Source: Flavipsychrobacter sp964461535 (GTDB lineage: Bacteria > Bacteroidota > Bacteroidia > Chitinophagales > Chitinophagaceae). Taken from it: a stretch of 56,614 nucleotides of DNA. The stretch covers positions 1 to 56,614 of the forward strand of contig CAYWUY010000010.1 in NCBI GenBank assembly GCA_964461535.1, in the 5' to 3' direction. Positions 7,678 through 15,446 of this stretch are shown here, piece by piece (the stretch's first letter is position 1; the number at the start of each line of letters is the position of its first letter). The position numbers and the translations under genes are program-made. The notes under the pieces are model-generated. The model made no database searches. It was not told the DNA's origin and saw nothing but the letters and a program-made list of their open reading frames with translations.

Positions 7678-8382
7678 ATGGCAAACTCTGCAACAAATCA
7701 GCCTGGTTCAGAAACAACCAATGTACAGGAAGTAGAGGACATAAACCCTATGGATAACATTACGGCATCTTTTGAAAAAAACCAAAAGACTATAATTACT
7801 GCAGTAGTAGTACTTGTGGTAGCCGTTGTTGGTTATTTTGGATATGAAAATCTGTACAAAAAACCAGCTGAAGAAGACGCTTCTAAAGCATTAACTATGC
7901 CTAGCATTTACTATCAGGTAGACTCACTAAACATGGCTCTTAATGGTGATGGTAAAAACCCTGGTTTTTCTAAAATAGAGAAAAAATATAGTGGTACTGC
8001 AGCTGCTAACTTAGCTTATTATTACGAAGGTCTTACTTACCTTAAAATGGGTGATTACAAAAAAGCTATATCAGCTTTAAGTAAGTTTGATGGTAAAGGT
8101 ACTTTGCTAGAAAACCAAGCTAATGGAGCAATAGGTGTTGCTTATATGGAGTCTGGTGATAAAAATAAAGCTATTGAATACTTTAAAAAAGCTACTGCTA
8201 ATAAAGAAGATGATATAATTACCCCATTATACCTTTATCATTTAGGTTTAGCTTATGAAGCTGCTGGCCAAAACAACGAAGCTAAAGATGTATTTATCCG
8301 TATAAGAGATGAATATCCTCGTAGTATACATGCTCGTGATATGGAAAAAGAACTAGCTAAACTGGGTGTTACTACCGACTAA
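7678..8382 (+). CDS. Membrane-anchored tetratricopeptide-repeat protein (YfgM-like)
   Basis: A 234-aa protein with a polar N-terminus of about 35 residues, one membrane helix (TIITAVVVLVVAVVGYFGY) and a periplasmic region with at least three TPR-like helix pairs: ANLAYYYEGLTYLKMGDYKKAISALSKF, NGAIGVAYMESGDKNKAIEYFKKA and YLYHLGLAYEAAGQNNEAKDVFIRI. The layout matches the YfgM/TPR_21-type proteins linked to secretion and chaperone networks. The exact role is inferred only from architecture. It has its own strong promoter. The last codons of this gene (CGACTAA) are also the left edge of a sequence repeated at 9494, see the duplicated unit. Confidence 0.85.
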   Translation: MANSATNQPGSETTNVQEVEDINPMDNITASFEKNQKTIITAVVVLVVAVVGYFGYENLYKKPAEEDASKALTMPSIYYQVDSLNMALNGDGKNPGFSKIEKKYSGTAAANLAYYYEGLTYLKMGDYKKAISALSKFDGKGTLLENQANGAIGVAYMESGDKNKAIEYFKKATANKEDDIITPLYLYHLGLAYEAAGQNNEAKDVFIRIRDEYPRSIHARDMEKELAKLGVTTD

Positions 8383-8478
8383 TGTCAGAAACATACTGAT
8401 TATCAATATAAAGCGACTCTTACAACCAAGAGTCGCTTTCTTTTTAACGTTATATAATACTGTACATAAAACAAAAAC
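8376..8478 (+). repeat. Duplicated intergenic unit, copy A
   Basis: Begins in the last codons of the TPR gene. CGACTAATGTCAGAAA, one mismatch, then ATACTGATT is shared with 9494-9519, and CTTTCTTTTTAACGT plus TACTGTACATAAAA near the downstream start are shared with 9554-9568 and 9576-9589. Between these blocks each copy has its own hairpin. Confidence 0.8.
8410..8445 (+). terminator. Terminator after the TPR gene
   Basis: AAAGCGACTCT (8410-8420) pairs perfectly with AGAGTCGCTTT (8429-8439), followed by CTTTTT. Confidence 0.85.
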
Positions 8479-9483
8479 ATGAAAAAGGCAGTATTTACTA
8501 TTATTACATTATTGTGTAGCTGTATCATTTACTCACAAACGCTTACAAATGAAAACAGCTCGCCAATACCAGGTGATAAATTTTATTATTACTTCTGCAA
8601 TACCCTAGGAGTATCGCAAGGGGATACGGGTCTATCACAGATATGGGACTTCAGTACTTTAGTGAATACAAAATTAGATTCAGCCATATACTTGTCTTGC
8701 ACTGAAACACCTGCATTTGATTCATTCCCCGAGAGTAATATATCTTATAAGTACAACAATGTATACAGCTATTTTATTACCAATTCTACTGAGTACAAAA
8801 TGTTGGGGTATTATGTAGATGATACCTCACATTACTGCTTGCACTATACTGATAGAATGGTGGGTTTAATGTACCCTGTAAGTTATGGTACACTTAGAAA
8901 AGATACTATCATTATGAATGCTGGTATTTATAGATCAATTCTATACTACTCATTTAAAGCGGATGCACAAGGAATAGTATACCTGCCTAACGGAGACTAT
9001 ACCAATGTATTGAGGGTAAAAAGAGTGACAGAAGGGAAAACGTTTGATACTGTTAGTGGAGAATTATTAGGACATAACTACCAGTGTAATTATGATTGGT
9101 TTATTGAAGGCTACCACAACCCAATTCTAACTATAGGCTATATGGACACCTCTGAAAGCACCTTGCAAATTAGATTTATGTACTATACCTCCTCCACTAA
9201 TTTTCCGGTAGGGATAAAAAACAATACTACTCATTCAAAATCTAAAATCAGCATATATCCCAATCCTGCTAATAACTTTCTTTTCATTTCTTTAGACCCG
9301 TATGCAACAAAAACACCTGAAATAAAAATAATAGACATTTTAGGCAAGCAATATATACTGAACCACATTACTGAAGGCGATAAAGAAAAAATTGACGTCA
9401 GCAATTTAAATAATGGAACTTACAGAGTGCTTGTAAACTATGGTAATAGAATAGAAGAAGGCGCTTTTGTTAAAGCGAATTAG
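8479..9483 (+). CDS. Secreted protein with T9SS type A sorting domain (paralogue 1 of 4)
   Basis: A 334-aa secreted protein. Signal peptide MKKAVFTIITLLCSCIIYSQ is followed by a body with TLTNENSSPIPGDKFYYYFC, then WDFSTL, LSCTETPAFDSFPES and WFIEGYHNPILTIGY, blocks repeated in the next three genes. The last ~80 residues form a type IX secretion C-terminal domain: ISIYPNPANNFLFIS, IKIIDILGKQ and ISNLNNGTY-like VSNLNNGTYRVLV. Such domains send proteins across the outer membrane and are usually cut off for surface anchoring or release. The body belongs to no family I know, so its job is open. It starts a head-to-tail cluster, each member with its own spacing and some with terminators between. 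Confidence 0.85.
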   Translation: MKKAVFTIITLLCSCIIYSQTLTNENSSPIPGDKFYYYFCNTLGVSQGDTGLSQIWDFSTLVNTKLDSAIYLSCTETPAFDSFPESNISYKYNNVYSYFITNSTEYKMLGYYVDDTSHYCLHYTDRMVGLMYPVSYGTLRKDTIIMNAGIYRSILYYSFKADAQGIVYLPNGDYTNVLRVKRVTEGKTFDTVSGELLGHNYQCNYDWFIEGYHNPILTIGYMDTSESTLQIRFMYYTSSTNFPVGIKNNTTHSKSKISIYPNPANNFLFISLDPYATKTPEIKIIDILGKQYILNHITEGDKEKIDVSNLNNGTYRVLVNYGNRIEEGAFVKAN

Positions 9484-9493
9484 TTGTCATGAG

Positions 9494-9597
9494 CGACTAA
9501 TGTCAGAAAGATACTGATTTTAGAAAGAAAGCTACACATATAACTATGCATAGCTTTCTTTTTAACGTCTATAGCTACTGTACATAAAATCAACTCC
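9494..9597 (+). repeat. Duplicated intergenic unit, copy B
   Basis: The homologue of 8376-8478, beginning 10 bases after the stop of paralogue 1 with CGACTAATGTCAGAAA, including a ghost of the TPR gene's last codons. The offset between the copies (1118 bp) equals one gene plus one spacer, so it marks a tandem duplication. Confidence 0.8.
9524..9563 (+). terminator. Terminator after paralogue 1
   Basis: AAAGAAAGCTA (9524-9534) pairs with TAGCTTTCTTT (9551-9561) across a 16-base loop, followed by T residues. It is at the same place as the hairpin of copy A but has different stem bases. Confidence 0.75.
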
Positions 9598-10584
9598 ATG
9601 AAACAGACCCTTTACATTTCATTTTTGGCTCTATCGCCTACAGTATGCGTTGCACAACCTACTTTAACTTCAAGCGGACTAAACCCAGTAGTAGGTGATA
9701 AATTTCTTCTACACTCTGTTGATACATCAACATTGCCCGCACTTAATACTGGAGCTGGAGTTATATGGGATTACAGCGGAATAAGCTATACCAATTTAGA
9801 CTCTACAAAGTTTGTAGCCTGTAATACTACCCCCTTTTGCGACTCATTCCCAAATAGCGATATAGTACAAACAACCGGCAACGCCTATGTATACGCTAAA
9901 ACATCTGCAGACTCATTTTACATTATAGGGCAAGTAAATGGCACTAATTTTTCCAGACTTTATGATTACAGAAAAAGTATGGTTTTCCCTTTCTCTTACA
10001 ATCAAACCTACACAGACACCTCTCATTACAAACTTGGCGCTGAAGACATTTTTTTCTTTGACTCTGCTATTGCAGATGGATATGGTACACTATACCTACC
10101 TGACGATACTATATATAACGCACTGCGAGTACACTACATAAACATTACAAGAAGAGTACTAGGAACAACCACAATTACAGAATGGCGCTTTGATAGATAC
10201 AGATGGTTTATGAATGATTTTCACAGTTCAGTGCTTACTATTATGTATGATACTATGGGTACAGGAATTCCCAAAATCAATTCTGCTACTGTAAGTAGTA
10301 AAAACATAGCCCCAACATCGATAGGAAATTATAAAACTCTTGGTTTAAACATACAGCTCTACCCCACTCCAGCCAATAATGAAGTTGTAGTCACTTCTTC
10401 AATTGGTACAATATTTGCAATAACAGTAAAAAATTTACAAGGCCAAGTACTTACCGAAAAATTATATACTGATAACCCTAAAGAAACCCGACTTAATACA
10501 AATATGCTAAGCAATGGCATATATATCATTTTAATCCAAACAAGCCAAGGAGTAATATCTCAACAACTAATAGTTCAACACTAA
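9598..10584 (+). CDS. Secreted protein with T9SS type A sorting domain (paralogue 2 of 4)
   Basis: A 328-aa protein with signal peptide MKQTLYISFLALSPTVCVAQ. The family blocks are present in the same order: PTLTSSGLNPVVGDKFLLH, WDYSGI, CNTTPFCDSFPNSD, YGTLYLPDDTIYNALRV and WFMNDFHSSVLTIMY. The C-terminal sorting domain differs slightly: it reads LYPTPANNEVVV instead of YPNPANN, then ITVKNLQGQVL and LSNGIYIILI. The Asn-to-Thr change in this first motif is tolerated in some cargo. It sits behind the duplicated spacer, consistent with tandem duplication of paralogue 1 followed by divergence. Function unknown. Confidence 0.85.
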   Translation: MKQTLYISFLALSPTVCVAQPTLTSSGLNPVVGDKFLLHSVDTSTLPALNTGAGVIWDYSGISYTNLDSTKFVACNTTPFCDSFPNSDIVQTTGNAYVYAKTSADSFYIIGQVNGTNFSRLYDYRKSMVFPFSYNQTYTDTSHYKLGAEDIFFFDSAIADGYGTLYLPDDTIYNALRVHYINITRRVLGTTTITEWRFDRYRWFMNDFHSSVLTIMYDTMGTGIPKINSATVSSKNIAPTSIGNYKTLGLNIQLYPTPANNEVVVTSSIGTIFAITVKNLQGQVLTEKLYTDNPKETRLNTNMLSNGIYIILIQTSQGVISQQLIVQH

Positions 10585-10621
10585 TATAAAACAGATAATC
10601 TGCTAAAATCAAGTCAAAAAA

Positions 10622-11623
10622 ATGAAAAAATCACTTTTCACCATTGTACTAGCATTATGCTATCAATCTAACTTTGCCCAAACCCTTACTCACGCAAATA
10701 CTTCGCCGGTACCCGGAGATGTTTATTACAAACATCTCTGCGACACCACAGGTGTAACTCATGGCGCTTCCGGAACCGGAGTAACATGGAATTTTTCAAG
10801 TCTTGTAACCAATTTAGAAGACTCTGCACTAGCACTTAGCTGTGCATCTACCCCTAAGTGCGATTCCTTTCCTGAAAGTACGGTTGTTATTAAGCGCAAC
10901 TACTTTTATGTATACACTAAAACTAATAGTAGCGAATATACTAGCCTAGGCTCTTATTCTACAACAGGTGCAGGAACACTGCAAAAGTATGAGGATGCTA
11001 TAAGAGAATTTAAATATCCTGTAAGCTATGGCACTAGCCAACAAGACACAGGCTATTTCAATTATTCAGGTATCAATATTTACTTTTACGACTCTACTCT
11101 AGCTGATGCTACAGGCACACTTTATTTGCCTTATGACACTATTACCAATGTATTACGCATTCGTAAAAAATCAGAACTAGAAGTAAGATTAGCTAGTGGA
11201 TCGCTTATTGATAAAAGTGTAAATCTAATTTATCAATGGTATAAAGAAGGATACCATAACCCTGTGTTATCTATTACATATGCAGATACTAATCTTAGTG
11301 GCAACTATTACATAACTAATGTTACCTATGATGATATAAGTAAGCTACCACCAACAGGCATAGAAGAGCTTGAAAATTCAGGCAACAAGCTTTTAGTATA
11401 CCCTAATCCGGCTAAGAATGAAATAAAAATTCAGACATCTGGTAGAATAGAAGATGATAGCATTTTTATTATTACTGATATGGTAGGAAGAAGCCATAAC
11501 TGCACAATTAATAAAAACAATAACCAACCAATAATAGATGTAAGTGGCCTAAATGAAGGTATTTACAGGCTAACAATAAAAACCAAAACATCAGTTCAAT
11601 CTGTAACCTTTACAAAAAACTAA
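10622..11623 (+). CDS. Secreted protein with T9SS type A sorting domain (paralogue 3 of 4)
   Basis: A 333-aa protein with signal peptide MKKSLFTIVLALCYQSNFAQ. It is the closest match to paralogue 1: TLTHANTSPVPGDVYYKHLC, GVTWNFSSL, LSCASTPKCDSFPEST, FKYPVSYGTSQQDT, GTLYLPYDTITNVLRIRK and QWYKEGYHNPVLSITYADT. It ends in a sorting domain with LLVYPNPAKNEIKI, FIITDMVGRS and SGLNEGIYRLTI. Only 37 bases separate it from paralogue 2 and no hairpin is visible there, so these two may share a transcript. The conserved C...CDSF pair of cysteines could form a disulfide outside the cell. Confidence 0.85.
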   Translation: MKKSLFTIVLALCYQSNFAQTLTHANTSPVPGDVYYKHLCDTTGVTHGASGTGVTWNFSSLVTNLEDSALALSCASTPKCDSFPESTVVIKRNYFYVYTKTNSSEYTSLGSYSTTGAGTLQKYEDAIREFKYPVSYGTSQQDTGYFNYSGINIYFYDSTLADATGTLYLPYDTITNVLRIRKKSELEVRLASGSLIDKSVNLIYQWYKEGYHNPVLSITYADTNLSGNYYITNVTYDDISKLPPTGIEELENSGNKLLVYPNPAKNEIKIQTSGRIEDDSIFIITDMVGRSHNCTINKNNNQPIIDVSGLNEGIYRLTIKTKTSVQSVTFTKN

Positions 11624-11660
11624 TTCTATTTTTTTATTAGCTAGTTGAACTATTTAGAAA

Positions 11661-11721
11661 AAGACCTCACTTAATGCGGTTGTATTTATCACTCAATTAC
11701 AACCGCATTAAGTGAGGTCTT
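11661..11721. repeat. Perfect 24-bp inverted repeat
   Basis: Arms 11661-11684 and 11698-11721 are exact reverse complements (AAGACCTCAC...CGGTTGTA) with a 13-base loop. There is no T run after it on the plus strand. On the minus strand it is followed by TTTTTCTA, but no minus-strand gene ends here. Confidence 0.85.
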
Positions 11722-11838
11722 AATCGTTTAAGTACTAGACCCCAAATACATGCCTTTATATTTTTCTTAACAATAAGAAACTAAAGATTGGCACAGTAAT
11801 TGAAAACTGATGTACAAATTATTAAACATCCAATGTAC

Positions 11839-12837
11839 ATGAAAAAAGTTACTTTATCTCTTCTTAGCGTTTTATTTGGCCTATCAGTTGCCAACGCTCA
11901 AAGCACATTAACATCAACACATCTACTACCTGTTGCAGGAGATGTATATGTAGGTCATTATAGTGATACTACCGGTTTTGTATTAGATACTGCTCGCATA
12001 GCAGCTAACTGGAATTACTCCACTTTAACCAATGCTGAAACCGATACACTATCGTTTTATGCCTGTGCTACTACTCCGTATTGCGATTCTTTTACTGGTA
12101 GTAATCTAGTATCTAAATCAAACGGTACGTATACTTATCTTAAAGCTACCAGCTCTTCATTAGAGATATTAGGTGGTACCGAAAGTGATACCGTTTTAAG
12201 AATGACCAACAACAAAACGTTATTCCAATTTCCATTCACCTACAACAGTTCATTTGTAGATAGTTCTAGCGCAATGAACATGGGCGTAACTATAAAATAC
12301 CTTGACTCTGTAAAAGTAGTTGGTTATGGTACTCTTCAAACTCCTACAGGAACACATAATAACACACTAATGGTTAGAACAATTGAAAAAACTACAGTTA
12401 TAGCAGGAAGTACAAGTTTCCCGGGTGGTGTTACTGTAAATTATGCATGGTATAAGCAAGGATTTCATTCACCTTTGATGACGGCTATTTTTGAGCAATT
12501 ACCTTCAGGAGATACCAAAATCAATTCAGTAGAGTATTTTACTGGGCCTAGCTATACTACAGCAGTAAATGACATAAAAAACACTGTAGACAATGTGAAT
12601 GTATACCCTAACCCTGCAAACGGAACTGCACACATTGCATTTACAACAGACGATGCTAACACAGCAGTAAATGTTATTGATATTAACGGTCGCACGGTAG
12701 CCAACTTTGACAATGAAGTAAAAATGGGTAAAAACAATCTTACCTTATCTACCGAAAATCTTGCCGATGGCATTTACATTGTTAGTATAGTTGCAGGTAA
12801 AGAAGCAAAAACTGTAAGACTAGTAGTTAGCAAATAA
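11839..12837 (+). CDS. Secreted protein with T9SS type A sorting domain (paralogue 4 of 4)
   Basis: A 332-aa protein. I start it at ATG 11839 because MKKVTLSLLSVLFGLSVANAQ is then a clean signal peptide; an in-frame ATG at 11800 would put 13 polar residues before it. Family blocks are STLTSTHLLPVAGDVYVGHY, ANWNYSTL, ACATTPYCDSFTGS, FQFPFTYN, GYGTLQTPTGTHNNTLMV and AWYKQGFHSPLMTAIF. The sorting domain has VNVYPNPANGTAHIA, VNVIDINGRTV and LADGIYIVSIVAGKEAKTVRLV, the most canonical of the four. It is set apart from paralogue 3 by a long hairpin and is followed by its own terminator. Confidence 0.86.
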   Translation: MKKVTLSLLSVLFGLSVANAQSTLTSTHLLPVAGDVYVGHYSDTTGFVLDTARIAANWNYSTLTNAETDTLSFYACATTPYCDSFTGSNLVSKSNGTYTYLKATSSSLEILGGTESDTVLRMTNNKTLFQFPFTYNSSFVDSSSAMNMGVTIKYLDSVKVVGYGTLQTPTGTHNNTLMVRTIEKTTVIAGSTSFPGGVTVNYAWYKQGFHSPLMTAIFEQLPSGDTKINSVEYFTGPSYTTAVNDIKNTVDNVNVYPNPANGTAHIAFTTDDANTAVNVIDINGRTVANFDNEVKMGKNNLTLSTENLADGIYIVSIVAGKEAKTVRLVVSK

Positions 12838-12859
12838 ACACAATACTATCATCATATGT

Positions 12860-12892
12860 AAGGGTAAGCTCAACCGGGCTTACCCTTAGTTT
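12860..12892 (+). terminator. Terminator after the T9SS cluster
   Basis: AAGGGTAAGC (12860-12869), 8-base loop, GCTTACCCTT (12878-12887), then AGTTTT. Confidence 0.75.
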
Positions 12893-12978
12893 TATCAATA
12901 GTCTGTTAAAAAGCGCACTGGCTTGCTGCAGACAGCCATTATACTTACACTATTCTTAGTAACTACTAGAATAATGAT

Positions 12979-12986
12979 TATTTTTG
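12979..12986 (+). promoter_or_regulatory. -7 element before lptB
   Basis: TATTTTTG matches TAnnTTTG exactly. The -33 position, 19 bases upstream, reads TTAG, a weak match. It implies a leader of about 13 bases. Confidence 0.5.
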
Positions 12987-13002
12987 CTTAAATATTACTA
13001 AA

Positions 13003-13752
13003 TTGAGAATACATACTGCAAACCTTGTAAAACAATACGGCACTAGAACTGTTGTAAATGATGTATCATTTGAGGTAAGCCAAGGTGAAATTGTAGGGTT
13101 ATTAGGACCAAACGGAGCCGGCAAAACAACATCGTTTTACATGGTTGTTGGTTTGGTGAAACCCGATAAAGGCAGTGTTTATCTTGATGATGTGGATATT
13201 ACCAAACTACCCATGTATAAGAGAGCCCAAATGGGTATTGGGTACTTACCCCAAGAAGCCTCAGTATTCAGAAAACTATCGGTAGAAGATAATATTTCTG
13301 CTGTGCTTGAAATGACTAAACTTACTAAAGGTGAGCAAAAAAATAAACTAGAGGAGCTGCTAGATGAGTTTAGGCTACAACATGTAAGAAAAAGCAATGG
13401 TGATGTACTTAGTGGCGGAGAGCGCAGAAGAACTGAAATAGCTAGGGCACTTGCCGTTAACCCTAAATTTATACTTTTAGATGAGCCATTTGCGGGTATA
13501 GACCCTATAGCTGTTGAAGATATACAAAGCATTGTAGCTACCCTAAAATACAAAAACATAGGCATCTTAATAACCGACCATAATGTGCAAGAAACTTTAT
13601 CTATAACAGATAGAGCTTACTTGCTATTTAGTGGACAAATACTTAAAGCAGGAGTAGCCGAAGAGCTAGCTGCTGATGAAACTGTTAGACGAGTGTATTT
13701 AGGTCAGCATTTCGAGCTGAAAAGAAAGATATACACTCCTAACCAAAAATAA
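13003..13752 (+). CDS. lptB: LPS export ABC transporter, ATP-binding protein
   Basis: The cytoplasmic ATPase that powers LptFG extraction of lipopolysaccharide from the inner membrane. 249 aa. Walker A is GPNGAGKT at residues 35-42, the Q-loop lies in GIGYLPQEASVFRKLSVEDN, the signature is LSGGERRRTEIARAL near 139, Walker B is FILLDEPFAGIDP near 158, and the switch His is in LITDHNVQETL. ERRRxEIARAL and the ITDHNV block separate LptB from other ABC ATPases. The start is TTG at 13003: the family begins just there (MRIHTANLVKQYG), and no ATG is available. It ends 33 bases before the GH3 gene on the same strand. Confidence 0.93.
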   Translation: MRIHTANLVKQYGTRTVVNDVSFEVSQGEIVGLLGPNGAGKTTSFYMVVGLVKPDKGSVYLDDVDITKLPMYKRAQMGIGYLPQEASVFRKLSVEDNISAVLEMTKLTKGEQKNKLEELLDEFRLQHVRKSNGDVLSGGERRRTEIARALAVNPKFILLDEPFAGIDPIAVEDIQSIVATLKYKNIGILITDHNVQETLSITDRAYLLFSGQILKAGVAEELAADETVRRVYLGQHFELKRKIYTPNQK

Positions 13753-13785
13753 TCGTACACATTTACTACACTACATTTCTGAAAT

Positions 13786-15300
13786 ATGAGTTTACTAATT
13801 AGCCCGGCATTTAGAGGCTTTATTAAATTAAGACAAAGTGCTGTTGATAATTTTATGCATAACCCCATAGATACACAGCAGCAAGTTTTTAACGAACTAA
13901 TAGGTTCGGCTCAGTTTACAGAATATGGTAAAAAATATAATTTCGAGAATATAAATAGCATTTCTGATTTTACCAGAAATGTACCCATAAACGATTATGA
14001 AACTTTAAAACCCTACATCCAGAGAATTTTTGAAGGCAACCAAAATATACTTTGGCCCTCACCTATAAAATGGTTTGCTAAATCTAGTGGCACCACCAGC
14101 GATAAAAGCAAGTTTATACCTGTAAGTAAAGAATCGCTTGACGAAAATCACTTTCGTGCCGGAAAGGATGTATTAGCACTTTATCTAAAAGAAAATCCGC
14201 AAACAAACATCACTAGCGGAAAATGCTTAGTATTGGGTGGTAGTCACCAAATTAATCAACTTAACGCAGCATCATTTTTTGGAGATATTTCGGCGGTAAT
14301 GTTGCAAAACATGCCACTTGCAGGACAACTATTCCGCCTACCGGAGCTATCAATAGCACTGATGAATGAATGGGAGGAAAAGATAGAGCGCATGGCTCAC
14401 AGTACTATAAACGAAAATGTAACCTATATAGCCGGCGTACCTACCTGGACAATAGTACTTATAAAGCGCATATTTGAAATCACAGGTACTAATAACCTAT
14501 TAGATATATGGCCTAATTTAGAACTGTATTTGCATGGCGGTGTTAATTTCACACCTTACCGCAGACAGTTTGAGCAATTTATACCTAGCCCTAATATGCG
14601 ATATAGAGAAACCTATAATGCATCTGAAGGCTTTTTTGCTGCACAAGATAGAGATGATGAAGAGGGCATGTTGCTATTCTTAAATCATGGTATATTTTAT
14701 GAATTTATGCCCATTGAAGAATATGGTAAAGACAACCCTAAAACATTAACGCTTAAAGAGGTAGAACTTTACAAAAACTATGCATTGGTCATTTCAACCA
14801 ATGGCGGCCTTTGGAGGTATTTAGTTGGCGATACTATACAATTTACTAGTCTTAAACCATTTAGAATAAAAGTGTCAGGTAGGCTTAAGCACTTTATAAA
14901 TGCTTTTGGCGAAGAGGTTATTGTAGATAATAGCGATAATGCAATAGCCATTGCATGTGCCGAAACAGGTGCGGTAGTGGTAGACTACTCAGCAGCCCCA
15001 TACTATATGACTACTGATGGAAATGGTGCCCATGAGTGGATAATTGAATTCGACCATTTGCCGGTATCATTAGATCGTTTTACCGAAATATTAGATAAAT
15101 CACTTCAAGCCATTAACTCTGACTATGAAGCTAAAAGACATAAAGACATTGCTTTAAGATTACCTATTGTGCATCAAATGCCTAAAGATGGCTTTAAACA
15201 ATGGTTAAAAGATAAAGGCAAACTAGGTGGTCAAAACAAAGTACCGCGCCTCAGCAATGACCGAAAATACTTAGAAGAAATGCTTAAGTATGTAAAGTAA
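13786..15300 (+). CDS. GH3 auxin-responsive-promoter-family protein (acyl-adenylating)
   Basis: A 504-aa member of the GH3 family, known in plants for ATP-dependent joining of amino acids to auxin or jasmonate through an acyl-adenylate. The phosphate-binding loop is SSGTTSDKSKFIPVS near residue 103, the second ANL motif is YNASEGFFAAQD near 278, and the C-terminal hinge region GRLKHFINAFGEEVI follows near 365. Bacterial homologues are widespread in Bacteroidota, but their substrate is unknown. Its position right behind lptB could hint at an envelope role, or may only reflect gene order. No signal peptide is visible, so it is cytoplasmic. Confidence 0.88.
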   Translation: MSLLISPAFRGFIKLRQSAVDNFMHNPIDTQQQVFNELIGSAQFTEYGKKYNFENINSISDFTRNVPINDYETLKPYIQRIFEGNQNILWPSPIKWFAKSSGTTSDKSKFIPVSKESLDENHFRAGKDVLALYLKENPQTNITSGKCLVLGGSHQINQLNAASFFGDISAVMLQNMPLAGQLFRLPELSIALMNEWEEKIERMAHSTINENVTYIAGVPTWTIVLIKRIFEITGTNNLLDIWPNLELYLHGGVNFTPYRRQFEQFIPSPNMRYRETYNASEGFFAAQDRDDEEGMLLFLNHGIFYEFMPIEEYGKDNPKTLTLKEVELYKNYALVISTNGGLWRYLVGDTIQFTSLKPFRIKVSGRLKHFINAFGEEVIVDNSDNAIAIACAETGAVVVDYSAAPYYMTTDGNGAHEWIIEFDHLPVSLDRFTEILDKSLQAINSDYEAKRHKDIALRLPIVHQMPKDGFKQWLKDKGKLGGQNKVPRLSNDRKYLEEMLKYVK

Positions 15301-15399
15301 TAAGTGCTTTAAACAAGATTTTACTTTTTTGCAATAGCTAGCTAGATTGGTAACAATTTGATAATATAAAATTATCATTTTGGTAACTACTAGTTTACA

Positions 15400-15428
15400 T
15401 TGAATGTGTATTTACAAATTTACTTTTG
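15400..15428 (+). promoter_or_regulatory. Promoter of the phosphate-porin gene
   Basis: TTG (15400-15402), 18 bases, TACTTTTG (15421-15428), an exact -7 element. Transcription would start about 15 bases before GTG 15447. Confidence 0.65.
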
Positions 15429-15446
15429 CCTCATCATTAAGTAATT

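Noticed and set aside
11661..11721. Insertion sequence end or MITE
   Set aside because: No target-site duplication flanks the hairpin, no transposase is near, and no second copy is seen in this window.
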